Assembly (NCBI GenBank): GCA_016718845.1
Contig: JADKCK010000045.1
Span: forward strand, 1-64,000
DNA length: 64,000 bases
Source of the DNA: Sphingobacteriales bacterium
GTDB lineage: Bacteria; Bacteroidota; Bacteroidia; Chitinophagales; UBA2359
Direction of reading: 5' to 3'
Program-made: the position numbers and the translations under genes
Part shown: in pieces, positions 1 through 9,497 of the stretch
Layout of the letters: each line of letters opens with the position of its first letter
Position numbering within the stretch: position 1 is the stretch's first letter
The notes under the pieces: model-generated
Database searches by the model: none
Told to the model about the DNA's origin: nothing
What the model saw: the letters and a program-made list of their open reading frames with translations, nothing else

Positions 1-1719
1 TGTGGTTTCTATGTCCATTCCAGCTGGCTGAATATCGCGTATGTTTATTTGCAAAGCATTACTGTTATTATAGTTGTTTTCTTCTATACTAAAACAAACA
101 TCAAATGCTTCGCCTGCCTTAACGGCATCAATAAAATTGCCCATATTGTAGCCAATACCTTTTATTACGTTCGAGGTGCCTTGTCGTATCATTAGCCGCA
201 AATGGTTATTGCCCACCACCGACGACCAACCCGCATCGGTTACATTACGTGCCAAAAATACGGGTTTCATGTTGGCGGGTCCAAACGGAGCAAATTGTTT
301 TAAAATGCTATAAAATTTGGGTGTAATGTCGTTTAGGTTTATCTCGGTATCAATGTGTATTTCGGGTTTTAGCATACTATCTTCAATGGTTTCGCTAACC
401 ACTTTCTCGAACCGTTCGATAAATTCGGGTACATTTTCTTCGAGCATAGTTAAACCTGCGGCGTATCTATGCCCGCCAAACTGCTCCAACAAATCGCTAC
501 AAGCTTTTATGGCATTATAAATGTCGTAGCCTGCAATAGAGCGTGCCGAGCCCGACACCAAGCCATTAGACAGGGTTAGTACAATAGTTGGGCGATGGTA
601 TTTTTCGATAAGGCGCGATGCCACAATGCCAATAACGCCTTTGTGCCAATGGGGTTGGTACAAAACCGTTGTTCGCTGATTGGGGTTGGGCGTGCTGTTT
701 TCGAGTAGTAGCAGGGCTTCTTCGGTAATGCCCGAGTCGATTTGTTTGCGCTGATTGTTGTGTAGTTGCAAATCGGCGGCGCGTTTGCGTGCCGTATTGC
801 CTTCTTGCGACATAAGCAACCGAACGGCTTGCTTGGCATCGTCCATGCGCCCGGCGGCATTAATACGCGGGGCGATGGAAAAAACAATGTCGGAGATAGT
901 AAGGTGTCGGTTAAGCGAGTTTAACTCTATCAACGACCTTAAACCTGGGCGCGGATTGTGGTTTAGGCGTTTTAAGCCAAAATGTGCCAATACGCGGTTT
1001 TCGTCGTTAATAGGTACAATATCGGCGGCAATACTAACGGCTACCAAATCGAGTAGTTTGGCTACTCGGGTAAAAGGTATGCCTTTAGTTTGTGCCAATG
1101 CACTAAGTAGTTTAAATCCAATACCACAACCGCTTAATTCTTTAAAAGGATAAGGGCAATCGCGGCGTTTTGGATCGAGTACGGCATAAGCGGGTGGCAA
1201 AACGGCATCGGGGCGGTGATGGTCGCAGATGATAAAATCGATGCCTAATGTTTGGGCATATTCTACCTTATCAACCGATTTTATACCACAATCTAAGGCA
1301 ATAATAAGGCTAAACCCATTGGCATAAGCCCAGTCAATGCCTTGTGTTGATACACCATAGCCCTCTAAGTAACGGTCGGGTAAATAATAATCTACGTAAA
1401 AGTATAAATCTTTTAAAAACCCATAAACTACGGTCACTGCCGTTGTTCCGTCAACATCGTAATCGCCATAAACCAATATTTTTTCTTTATTGTTCATGGC
1501 GCGGTCAATGCGCTCAATAGCCTTGTCCATGTCCTTCATCAAGAAGGGGTCGTGCAGGTGTGTTTCGAGCGATGGACGGAAAAACTTTTTTGCATTTTCG
1601 TAGTTCAGCACGCCACGCTGAACCAGCAATTTGCACAATGTTCGATTAATATTCAACTCTTCGTGCAAATGGTCAACCGCTTGTTCGTCTATTTTCTTTA
1701 AAACCCATTTTCTGTTCAT
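1..1719 (-). CDS. recJ: RecJ, single-stranded-DNA-specific 5'-3' exonuclease (3' end beyond window)
   Basis: RecJ degrades single-stranded DNA 5' to 3' in recombinational, mismatch and base-excision repair. The reading frame is open from the ATG at 1719 to the window edge (573 codons, close to full family length). Visible are the DHH-family metal-binding motif DYDVDG at about residues 86-91, the diagnostic CDHH at about 165-168, a second acidic motif around ALDCG (141-145), and the DHHA1-type GGHRYAAG segment near residue 455. The last codons seen read IETT, so only a few residues are likely missing. The gene is divergent from secA across a 530-bp gap. It is a single-copy housekeeping gene. 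Function is known from the family; the motifs are seen directly. Confidence 0.96.
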   Translation of the reverse strand, partial: MNRKWVLKKIDEQAVDHLHEELNINRTLCKLLVQRGVLNYENAKKFFRPSLETHLHDPFLMKDMDKAIERIDRAMNNKEKILVYGDYDVDGTTAVTVVYGFLKDLYFYVDYYLPDRYLEGYGVSTQGIDWAYANGFSLIIALDCGIKSVDKVEYAQTLGIDFIICDHHRPDAVLPPAYAVLDPKRRDCPYPFKELSGCGIGFKLLSALAQTKGIPFTRVAKLLDLVAVSIAADIVPINDENRVLAHFGLKRLNHNPRPGLRSLIELNSLNRHLTISDIVFSIAPRINAAGRMDDAKQAVRLLMSQEGNTARKRAADLQLHNNQRKQIDSGITEEALLLLENSTPNPNQRTTVLYQPHWHKGVIGIVASRLIEKYHRPTIVLTLSNGLVSGSARSIAGYDIYNAIKACSDLLEQFGGHRYAAGLTMLEENVPEFIERFEKVVSETIEDSMLKPEIHIDTEINLNDITPKFYSILKQFAPFGPANMKPVFLARNVTDAGWSSVVGNNHLRLMIRQGTSNVIKGIGYNMGNFIDAVKAGEAFDVCFSIEENNYNNSNALQINIRDIQPAGMDIETT

Positions 1720-2252
1720 TTATGTTTAAGTATTTGTTTCAATCGGGGGGCTGTTAGCCAATAACAAACAGCCTATAGGCAGCCGCAAACAGCCAATTAG
1801 TCTGTTATTTACTATAACAACTAAAGGTTTTAGGTTGTTCTAAAAGCTGCAAAAAATGGCAAGCGACTATATAACCATTGTAACCTACAAAGATAGGAAT
1901 TTTTAGCGGTTTTTTCATCGCTGACAACATTTTTTTACTTTTTTTTACAAAAAAAATGCATTGTGCTGCTCAAATTTAGCAAATATGGGCTATCTGCTAA
2001 AAAATAATTGTATTACAGCAACAAGGTAGCTTTTTTCCAAATAAATAATGCTAACTTTGTGGTGATTTTGAGAGGTAGTTTATTTTTTAAAATAAAAATA
2101 ACAAATGCTTTATTTTTTTCGATGATTTTTAAACCATCTTTCTGCCATTTTGTCATAAAAAAAACTTTGGCAAGTTATTAGCTATAACTTATGCCTATTT
2201 AGGTTTAGCCTAATGCCCTAACTTACAATAAAAAATAATTTACACATATAAT
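1720..2252. promoter_or_regulatory. AT-rich divergent intergenic region recJ/secA
   Basis: A gap of 533 bases with no open frame I would call a gene. It holds long A and T tracts. A match to the Bacteroidetes -7 box (TAnnTTTG) is TAACTTTG at 2052-2059 on the plus strand, which would give secA a leader of about 185 bases; no clear -33 TTG lies at the expected spacing, so this promoter call is weak. No riboswitch or SecM-like leader peptide was recognised. Confidence 0.3.
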
Positions 2253-5200
2253 ATGGCTGGTTTTTTAACAAAGATTATGGAAGCCGTGTTTGGCAAAAAA
2301 TCGGACAAAGACATCAAGGGTATTATGCCTTTGGTAGAAAAAATTAATGCCGAATACGACCAACTTACTAATCTGAGTAACGATGAATTGCGCCACCAAA
2401 CGCAACTTTTTAAACAACAAATAGCCGACTATTTAGCCGATATTGATGCTGACATAGAAAACTGTCAGCAACAGGTTAAAAATTCGCCCGATATGTTGCC
2501 CGAAGAAAAAGAGGTAATATATGCCCAAACCGACAAACTGCAACTGCAACGCAACGAGCAATTAGAAGAAATTTTGATAGAAATATTGCCACGCGCCTTT
2601 GCAGTAGTCAAAGAAACAGCTCGTCGTTTTAAAGAAAACACCCAACTAAGTGCTACCGCTACCGACCTTGACCGCGAACTAGCTACCCGCTTGCCCCACA
2701 TCACTATCTCGGACGACGGACAAGTAACCTACCAAAACTCGTGGATGGCAGCCGGAAACACCATTGCATGGGATATGTTGCACTACGATGTACAACTAAT
2801 TGGCGGTATTAACCTACATCAAGGTAAAATATCGGAAATGGGCACCGGCGAGGGTAAAACCTTAGTGGCTACCTTACCTACCTACTTAAATGCACTTGCA
2901 GGGCAGGGCGTACATATAGTAACCGTAAACAACTACTTAGCCCGACGCGACTCGGAGTGGAAATCGGGACTGTTCAACTTCTTGGGGCTAACCGTTGATT
3001 GCATTGACCTTCACCGACCAAACTCGACAGAACGCCGACAAGCTTATAACGCCGACATAACTTATGGCACAAACAACGAATTTGGTTTCGATTATTTGCG
3101 CGATAATATGGTGTTTAGCCCCGACGAACTAGTACAACGAAAATTACACTACGCCATTGTAGATGAGGTAGACTCGGTGCTGATTGACGATGCCCGTACA
3201 CCACTTATCATTTCGGGACCCGTTGATAAAGGCGAACAACAAGAGTTTGAAGCCCTAAAACCACGTATCGAAAAAATAGTAAGCGCCCAACAAGAACTCT
3301 GCCGAAAATTTTTGAACGAAGCCCGAAAACTAATCGCCGAAGGCAAAACCAACGAGTTTGAAGGCGGATTGGCATTATTGCGCGCCCACCGAGGCGCACC
3401 TAAACACAAACAGGTGATTAAGTACCTGAGCGAAACAGGTAATAAAAAAATAATGCATAATACCGAAAATTATTATATGCAAGAAAACAACAAACGAATG
3501 CCCGAGGCAGACAAAGAATTGTTGTTTGTGATTGAAGAAAAAAATAATTCGGTAGATTTAACCCAACGCGGCATAGAGTTTATAACAGGTAACAGCGAAG
3601 ACCCTAACTTTTTTATTATCCCCGATATTGGCTCGCGCATTGCCGAACTAGAACGCTCAAACCTAAGCCCCGAAGAACGAATAAAAGTAAAAGACGAATT
3701 GATGCAAGATTTTGCCATCAAATCAGAGCGCATCCACTCTATCCAACAATTGCTAAAAGCCTACACCCTTTTCGAAAACGATGTAGAATATATTGTAGAC
3801 GATGGTAAAATAAAAATTGTTGACGAACAAACAGGGCGCGTACTCGAAGGCAGACGATACTCGGACGGTTTACACCAAGCCATCGAAGCCAAAGAAAACG
3901 TAAAAATAGAAGCCGCCACCCAAACATTTGCCACCATTACCCTCCAAAATTATTTTAGGATGTACCACAAACTGTCGGGTATGACAGGTACAGCCGAAAC
4001 CGAAGCTGGCGAGTTTTGGGAAATTTATAAGCTAGATGTAACCACCATACCAACCAACCGCCCCGTTGTGCGTAAAGACGAAGAAGACGTAGTGTACAAA
4101 ACAGCTCGCGAAAAATACAATGCCGTTGCCGACGAAATTGTACGCCTGCGCGATTTAGGCAGACCCGTTTTGGTGGGTACTACATCCGTCGAAAACTCTG
4201 AGATATTAAGCCGTTTGTTGCGCCTGCGCAACCTGCCACACAACGTACTAAACGCCAAACAACACCAACGCGAAGCCGAAATTGTAGCCCAAGCCGGACA
4301 CAGCGGTATGGTAACCATTGCCACCAATATGGCAGGTAGGGGTACCGACATTAAACTAACCCCCGAAGTAAAAGCAGCAGGTGGTTTAGCTATTATTGGT
4401 ACCGAACGACACGAATCGAGAAGGGTTGACAGACAGTTGCGCGGTAGGGCTGGTCGTCAGGGCGACCCAGGCTCGTCGCAGTTCTTCGTATCCCTCGAAG
4501 ACCCCTTGATGCGTATGTTTGGCTCGGACAGAACAGCCGCCATTATGGATAGAATGGGACTTAAAGAGGGCGAAATGATTCAGCACTCGATGATTACCAA
4601 ATCTATTGAACGAGCACAAAAAAAGGTAGAAGAAAATAACTTTGGCATACGCAAACGCCTACTCGACTACGACGAGATAATGAACGCACAACGTAAAGTA
4701 GTGTACGGCAAACGCCGCCATGCAGTTGTTGGGCAACGATTGTCGGTAGATTTGAACAATACCTTCCGCGAATTATGCGAAGAATTGGCAAGTACCTACA
4801 AAGAACTAAACGATTACGATGGCTTTCAGCTCGAAATTATCCGCAATTTCTCGACAGAATCGGATATTAGTAAAGACCAATTTAGCAACCTAAAAGCCGA
4901 GGCATTGGGCGAAATGCTTTACGAACACGTGACCACGTTTTACCACCGCAAAACCGAAACTATTGCCGAACAAGCCTATCCTATCATAAAAGATGTACAC
5001 GAACAACGCGCCTTTGAACGTATTATTGTGCCTTTTACCGATGGCAAACGCAACCTAAATATTTCGGTTAACCTAGAAGAAGCCTACGAAAGCCATTGCA
5101 AAGCCCTTGTGCGCGAGTTAGAACGAAACGTATCGTTGATGTATATTGACGAGGCATGGAAAGAACATCTACGACACATGGACGAGCTTAAACAATCGGT

Positions 5201-5636
5201 GCAGATGGCACAATACGAGCAAAAAGACCCCTTGCTTATCTACAAACGCGAAGCATTTGACATGTTTGCTGCCATGATTGCCGACCTAAACCGCGACATA
5301 ACCACCTTTTTATACCGCACTTTTATACCCATAGCCACACAGCAACAGGTAAAAGAAGAGCGACCTAATGCCAAACCTTTAACAGATTTGAGCAAAATGC
5401 ACACCAATAAAGAGGACGAAACGGAAAAACCTGTTCGTCAGCAGCAACGCCCACCTTTGCGCGTATCACACAACTTAGGTAATCGTCAGGCTCCACCACC
5501 GCCGCCGCCATTGCCTACTGATGCTCCCGAAAAAATAACCATCAGACGAGACATGCCCAAAGTTGGACGCAACGACAACTGCCCTTGTGGTAGTGGCAAA
5601 AAATATAAAAACTGCCACGGACGCAACGAACAATAA
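2253..5636 (+). CDS. secA: SecA, protein translocase ATPase
   Basis: SecA is the cytosolic/peripheral motor that drives preproteins through SecYEG. The 1127-residue protein has the GTGEGKT Walker A motif (about 197-203), the DEVDS Walker B region, the ARTPLIISG segment, TNMAGRGTDI and the LRGRAGRQGDPG helicase motif VI, then the helical wing/scaffold and a proline-rich linker. It ends in the zinc-binding tail CPCGSGKKYKNCHG (about 1110-1123), which binds SecB or ribosomes in other bacteria. It is longer than the E. coli protein (about 900) because of insertions such as residues ~340-480, normal for Bacteroidetes. The ATG at 2253 fits the family N-terminus. The frame is intact over 3.4 kb, useful as a control for sequence quality. 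Confidence 0.98.
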   Translation: MAGFLTKIMEAVFGKKSDKDIKGIMPLVEKINAEYDQLTNLSNDELRHQTQLFKQQIADYLADIDADIENCQQQVKNSPDMLPEEKEVIYAQTDKLQLQRNEQLEEILIEILPRAFAVVKETARRFKENTQLSATATDLDRELATRLPHITISDDGQVTYQNSWMAAGNTIAWDMLHYDVQLIGGINLHQGKISEMGTGEGKTLVATLPTYLNALAGQGVHIVTVNNYLARRDSEWKSGLFNFLGLTVDCIDLHRPNSTERRQAYNADITYGTNNEFGFDYLRDNMVFSPDELVQRKLHYAIVDEVDSVLIDDARTPLIISGPVDKGEQQEFEALKPRIEKIVSAQQELCRKFLNEARKLIAEGKTNEFEGGLALLRAHRGAPKHKQVIKYLSETGNKKIMHNTENYYMQENNKRMPEADKELLFVIEEKNNSVDLTQRGIEFITGNSEDPNFFIIPDIGSRIAELERSNLSPEERIKVKDELMQDFAIKSERIHSIQQLLKAYTLFENDVEYIVDDGKIKIVDEQTGRVLEGRRYSDGLHQAIEAKENVKIEAATQTFATITLQNYFRMYHKLSGMTGTAETEAGEFWEIYKLDVTTIPTNRPVVRKDEEDVVYKTAREKYNAVADEIVRLRDLGRPVLVGTTSVENSEILSRLLRLRNLPHNVLNAKQHQREAEIVAQAGHSGMVTIATNMAGRGTDIKLTPEVKAAGGLAIIGTERHESRRVDRQLRGRAGRQGDPGSSQFFVSLEDPLMRMFGSDRTAAIMDRMGLKEGEMIQHSMITKSIERAQKKVEENNFGIRKRLLDYDEIMNAQRKVVYGKRRHAVVGQRLSVDLNNTFRELCEELASTYKELNDYDGFQLEIIRNFSTESDISKDQFSNLKAEALGEMLYEHVTTFYHRKTETIAEQAYPIIKDVHEQRAFERIIVPFTDGKRNLNISVNLEEAYESHCKALVRELERNVSLMYIDEAWKEHLRHMDELKQSVQMAQYEQKDPLLIYKREAFDMFAAMIADLNRDITTFLYRTFIPIATQQQVKEERPNAKPLTDLSKMHTNKEDETEKPVRQQQRPPLRVSHNLGNRQAPPPPPPLPTDAPEKITIRRDMPKVGRNDNCPCGSGKKYKNCHGRNEQ

Positions 5637-5730
5637 GTAAGGAATGAGCAAAAGATAAGTTGGACAAATAGAACATTAGTTTGCGTATCATAGAACGCGG
5701 ATTTTCACAGATTTTTAATTTTATCTACAG

Positions 5731-5750
5731 ACCATTTAAGTTTTACACGT
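5731..5750 (+). repeat. 20-bp direct repeat, left flank of array 1
   Basis: ACCATTTAAGTTTTACACGT; the same 20-mer with one change (A for G) is at 14048-14067 in the same orientation. The two copies bracket array 1 with its leader and terminator and nothing else. Confidence 0.6.
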
Positions 5751-5782
5751 CTACTGCTTATGGCAACTGTTGTAGGTTAAAA

Positions 5783-5818
5783 AAAAAACGCCCTACCATG
5801 ATTGGTAGGGCGTTTTTT
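5783..5818. terminator. Bidirectional terminator closing array 1 (and secA)
   Basis: An 11-bp perfect stem (5788-5798 with 5803-5813, sequence ACGCCCTACCA) with loop TGAT, preceded by an A tract and followed by T6. It can end minus-strand transcription from array 1 and plus-strand transcription from secA. An almost identical hairpin, same loop, closes array 2 at 40762-40787. Confidence 0.85.
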
Positions 5819-5844
5819 GGTTTTGGATACTTAGAATGGGTGGG

Positions 5845-5974
5845 AACGGTTTCCGGCTTGGCGAAGAAGGGGAATTAGAAGCATAAATGTTCAATTGAAA
5901 AACTAAACTTGAACCTTGCAATAAACTGTAATAGAAGCACTTAACCCGCCATTTTGCAAAACCCGTGTTGGTGG
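5845..5974 (-). repeat. attC-like palindrome R1 (distal end of array 1)
   Basis: Left arm AACGGTTTCCGGCTTGGCG from 5845, right arm TTGCAAAACCCGTGTTGGTGG ending 5974; about 130 bp. The left core is degenerate (GGGAAC), as expected for the last site of an array. Inner text AACCCGCCATTTTGC is shared with several array 2 sites. Confidence 0.65.
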
Positions 5975-5983
5975 CTGCCCTTT

Positions 5984-7959
5984 TTATCTTTTCAGTATTT
6001 CCGTCATTTTCTCGCTGTGTTCTTTTTATTTCATTACGGTTGTTCGTGCCGTTTGTATCCCAATGTTCATATTCCATCATTATACGTTGTTTTATGCTGT
6101 CAATTGTTGGACTTCCTGTGTAATAATCTTTTTTTGCGGCAGGCATAAAATTACTTAAACGCGAATTTTTACTACCGCTAATCAGACACAAATTTCCGAA
6201 ATTGTCTAACCAATCGGCATCTTGTTCTTTTAAAATTAAGTTCTCGTCAATCGGGTGTTGTGGGTAATAATGTTCCACAGAACTTCTAAATGTATATTCA
6301 AAGTCTTTTACACGATTGTCTGCAAATGCTTGTCCGTTTTTGATTTTGAAACAGTTTTTGTCGGCTCTGTAATCTTGCCACAACAAATAATCAAGATAGT
6401 TGAAAATAAAATTTTCTACGGCTGTACCTTGATTGAATTTGTTTGTGTCAATATTTGTTGAGGAATTTTTCTGTTGCCCTTCGTTGGTATAGATTATTTC
6501 AAAAAAGTCTTTTTGGTTCTTTGCTAAATACCTGTCGTTTAAGAATGCTTTTGCAAGATTTTCAAGATATGTTTTGTAATCGTTTGCCAAATTAGTTCCC
6601 GAATATTCTACAACGAATTTCAACGAAGCGTTTAACCAATGTTTGTAAACCAAAGTCGGATTTGAAACGTGAAACATTGAAAGTAACATTAAAATTTCTC
6701 TATTTGTACCGTCATTGGTTTCTGCATTGTCTGCGTCAAAAGTATTCACATAACTTACTTTGTTTCCATCATACCATTTCAGTCGTTTCAAACTCCAATG
6801 GTCTGTACCTTTTGCAAACTCTCTTTTTATAACATACTTGTCAAAATAAAATTTGCTTTTCAATAAATTGTAACCGAATTGTTTTACAAATTCTTTTTTA
6901 TCCTCATTTTTCAAATACGGCTCAACCAATTCCAATAGTCGTTTGTCATCTAATGGGACATCGGATTTTGTTTGTATTCTTAAATTGTGAAGTAGGAAGT
7001 TTGAAAAATTGATAATCGTATTAAATCTATCGGGGCTTTCGTCCGTATTGCTTGAATTGTCAGTAATTGGTTTTGCTGTTTTTACAAGAAGTTGGCTTAT
7101 TGTCAAAGCTTCTTCCGTAGTTTGATTGGATGTTGGAATTTGTAATTTTTGATAGACAACGTCTTTGCCAACTAAATTGTTCCAATCATTTTTACCAAAT
7201 AGCTCATCTCTTTGTGCAACTGAAAAACCGTATTGAACATATTTTTCCATATTTGAAGTTGCTTCCCAAATCAAGTTGAAAGCATATTTCAAATTGTCGT
7301 CTTCCAAAATTTCAAGCATTTTTGCTTTTAAGATTTCGTGTTTTTCTAATTGTTCACCACGACTGTTCATTATCTCAAAATAATGATTCAAATCTGTGTC
7401 TTCTGGAACTAAAACACGTAAGATTGTAACCTTTTCAAAAAAATATTCACAAAAATTGTCAATAGTCAAATTATTGTCAATTAAAATTTTGCTAATGATT
7501 TTTTGCATCATTATAACCTTGTTGAATAGCAACATTACATTCCTTATTGTCTAAACCTATCTCGTTAAAAAGATACGAAAGTGTGTTTGAGGCAACTTTA
7601 CGGCTATCGAAAGATAGATTGAGTTTTTTATACCAAGATAAATCAATCTTTGGATACTCTTTTTTGATTACATTTAACAATATGGTCAATGTTGTTAAGC
7701 GTTGTTGTCCGTCAATAGTTTCATAGATTACACTACCTTCTAATTTTCTTTCGTAAGCAATCAATGAACCAATGTAATATCTGGGTTTAGTTTGTGCGTT
7801 ATTGCTTTTACTTTTTACAATATAATCAACAATATCTTGAATAAGTTGGGTTATCTGAGGTTCTCCCCATTCGTAATTTCTTTGATAAATAGGAATTACG
7901 TAGTCGTCTGAACCAAATAATGATTTTATACTGTAATATTTCGGTTGTTTATCATTCAT
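5984..7959 (-). pseudogene. DUF262-DUF1524 (GmrSD-like) protein, frameshifted
   Basis: The N-terminal part (7959 down to about 7500) carries the DUF262 ParB/sulfiredoxin-like domain with YQRNYEW and the DGQQRLTTL motif. The C-terminal part carries DUF1524 with HYYPQHPID and the NLCLIS..NS.LSN segment, resembling an HNH-type nuclease core. This is the GmrS/GmrD plan of type IV, modification-dependent restriction enzymes. Two homopolymer shifts break it: T6 at 7499-7504 and T5 at 6023-6027. Undoing the second gives a C-terminus EHSEKMTEILKR and a TAA at 5984-5986, immediately before the R1 core. Uncorrected, the frame instead reads through the repeat into the terminator at 5793. It overlaps the upstream DUF262 gene by 8 bases (ATGA type), so the two are translationally coupled. 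Role in antiphage defence is inferred from the family. Confidence 0.75.
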
Positions 7960-9286
7960 AATATTTTAAGTTTTTGAATTGTTCAACAATTTTTTCAGTT
8001 TTACTTGATTTATTTTCTTTTAAAGTTTCAAGTCGAACATTTAGTATGTCGCTGGGTTTAATTGTTTCCTTAATTCTTTTGAATAACTGTATTTGAGAAT
8101 GTCCCTGATTGAGAGCAAAATTATCAACTGAATCAAGCCCAACTGCTTGTAATTTCAAACGCAATGAATACGCCCAAACAAAAATTTTATCAATAGCTTT
8201 TGGCAAATCTTTGTCTCCGAATTTATCTATGTAATAAATCAAGCCACAATAAAACAAGTTGCGAATATATCTGTCTCCTGTGCGAAAACTTCCTTCATAA
8301 GTTTTAATTATATTCAAAATAGGATATTTTTCACTCATTTCTTTTGATTTCACGTTATCAATCATAATTTGATAATGTTCTATCATTTCAAAAAATCGCT
8401 TTCCGTTTATGATAGTTTCATCTATTTGAAAAGGAAAAACCATTTCTCGTTTGTCAATATTTCTGTGATATGAAAGATTGTATTCTTCAACATAAAAGTG
8501 AGCAATGCGAAGCATTGCTGCAAAAGGATAATTTTCTTCTATGTTGGGACTTACGCCTTTGAAAACATCAACTTCATTTTTTGAGAAATATCGTGCTGAA
8601 TGTCCGCTACTCCAATTTCTAATTCTGAATAAATACTGTGAAAATAATTTTGAGAGTTTTGCTGTGTCCAAACTTTCCCATTTCTCAACAGTCTTTTTGC
8701 GTTCTTCTTCTGTTGAAAAATTATTCATTTCACGCAAATGATATGCTTTTAATAAGTCGTGTGGTTCAAGGTCTTTACCTCTTGAATTTTGTGAATCAAA
8801 AAACTGAAACGCTTCGGAAATATCATTCAAAACAACTTCTACCAAAGTGCATTTCTCTAAAAAGAACCATATTGATTTTTCGTCAAAATCAGCAATTCTT
8901 CTTTCAATCTGTTTATAGTTGTTTTGGATATTAGCTTTTGAAATGTCATTTGCAAAAGATAAATTCAGGAGTTTAGGGTCAAAACTTTTTAAGGCTTTCT
9001 CTTCCTCTGTCGTCTTGTTTTGTTTTTGAGTTATTGCGAAAGCAATCAGGGTCAATGTAATAGTTCGTTGTTGTCCATCAACTATGTCTGAAATATTGTC
9101 GTGATTGTGAACTACCAGTGTCCCTAAACGATATTCAGATTTTTCTTTATGTATTAGAATGTCGTCAATAAGTTGATTAACATTTTTTGTCGTCCATTTA
9201 TACGGTCGCTGATAGCTTGGAATTTGTAAGCACTCATTAGTAAGCAAGTCTCTTACTTTTATTATTTTAGGTTCGTTTTCTCGCAT
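7952..9286 (-). CDS. DUF262 family protein, partner of the adjacent GmrSD-like protein
   Basis: 444 residues from the ATG at 9286 (an earlier in-frame TTG exists at 9301). The N-terminal DUF262 domain shows IPSYQRPYKW (about 24-33) and VDGQQRTITLTLIAF (about 71-85), the putative NTP-hydrolysing motif of GmrS. A helical region follows with FFDSQNSRGKDLEPHDLLKAYHL, the usual second DUF262 signature. I see no HNH-like DUF1524 histidine motif at the C-terminus, so this copy may be the regulatory or NTPase half and its neighbour the nuclease-bearing one. The stop overlaps the start of the next gene. First gene of its cassette from the transcription viewpoint. Paired DUF262 genes are often found in defence islands; activity here is inferred. 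Confidence 0.8.
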   Translation of the reverse strand: MRENEPKIIKVRDLLTNECLQIPSYQRPYKWTTKNVNQLIDDILIHKEKSEYRLGTLVVHNHDNISDIVDGQQRTITLTLIAFAITQKQNKTTEEEKALKSFDPKLLNLSFANDISKANIQNNYKQIERRIADFDEKSIWFFLEKCTLVEVVLNDISEAFQFFDSQNSRGKDLEPHDLLKAYHLREMNNFSTEEERKKTVEKWESLDTAKLSKLFSQYLFRIRNWSSGHSARYFSKNEVDVFKGVSPNIEENYPFAAMLRIAHFYVEEYNLSYHRNIDKREMVFPFQIDETIINGKRFFEMIEHYQIMIDNVKSKEMSEKYPILNIIKTYEGSFRTGDRYIRNLFYCGLIYYIDKFGDKDLPKAIDKIFVWAYSLRLKLQAVGLDSVDNFALNQGHSQIQLFKRIKETIKPSDILNVRLETLKENKSSKTEKIVEQFKNLKYYE

Positions 9287-9337
9287 TCTGTTTACTGTCA
9301 ATTGTTTGGTTTAACGGTCTCGTTCATAGGGTTGCTC

Positions 9338-9492
9338 CTAACGTTTTTGGGCTTGGCGAAGGTGGGGTTTTAAAAGTACCAAAGTTCAAATTTAGTACAA
9401 AAGATAATAGAAACTACAAATGTTCAGCCTAGTACAAAAGCCCCACTTTTGCCACCGCGAAGCAGCACCGCAGGTAAACCCGTGTTAGTGGT
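9338..9492 (-). repeat. attC-like palindrome R2
   Basis: TAACGTTTTTGGGCTTGGCG from 9339; CCCCACTTTTGCC and AAACCCGTGTTAGTGG at the right end. GGTGGGG and CCCCAC arms pair; the centre holds repeated AGTACAAAA. Left core CTCCTAAC closes the DUF262 cassette, whose start is GTTGGTGGCTGCCC. Confidence 0.75.
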
Positions 9493-9497
9493 AGTTT

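Noticed and set aside
755..1153. Plus-strand open frame across recJ
   Set aside because: Opposite-strand shadow of the conserved recJ frame.
5793..5983. C-terminal extension of the DUF262-DUF1524 frame through R1 and the terminator
   Set aside because: Translation of repeat and hairpin sequence; correcting a T5 run yields a family-like end at 5984.
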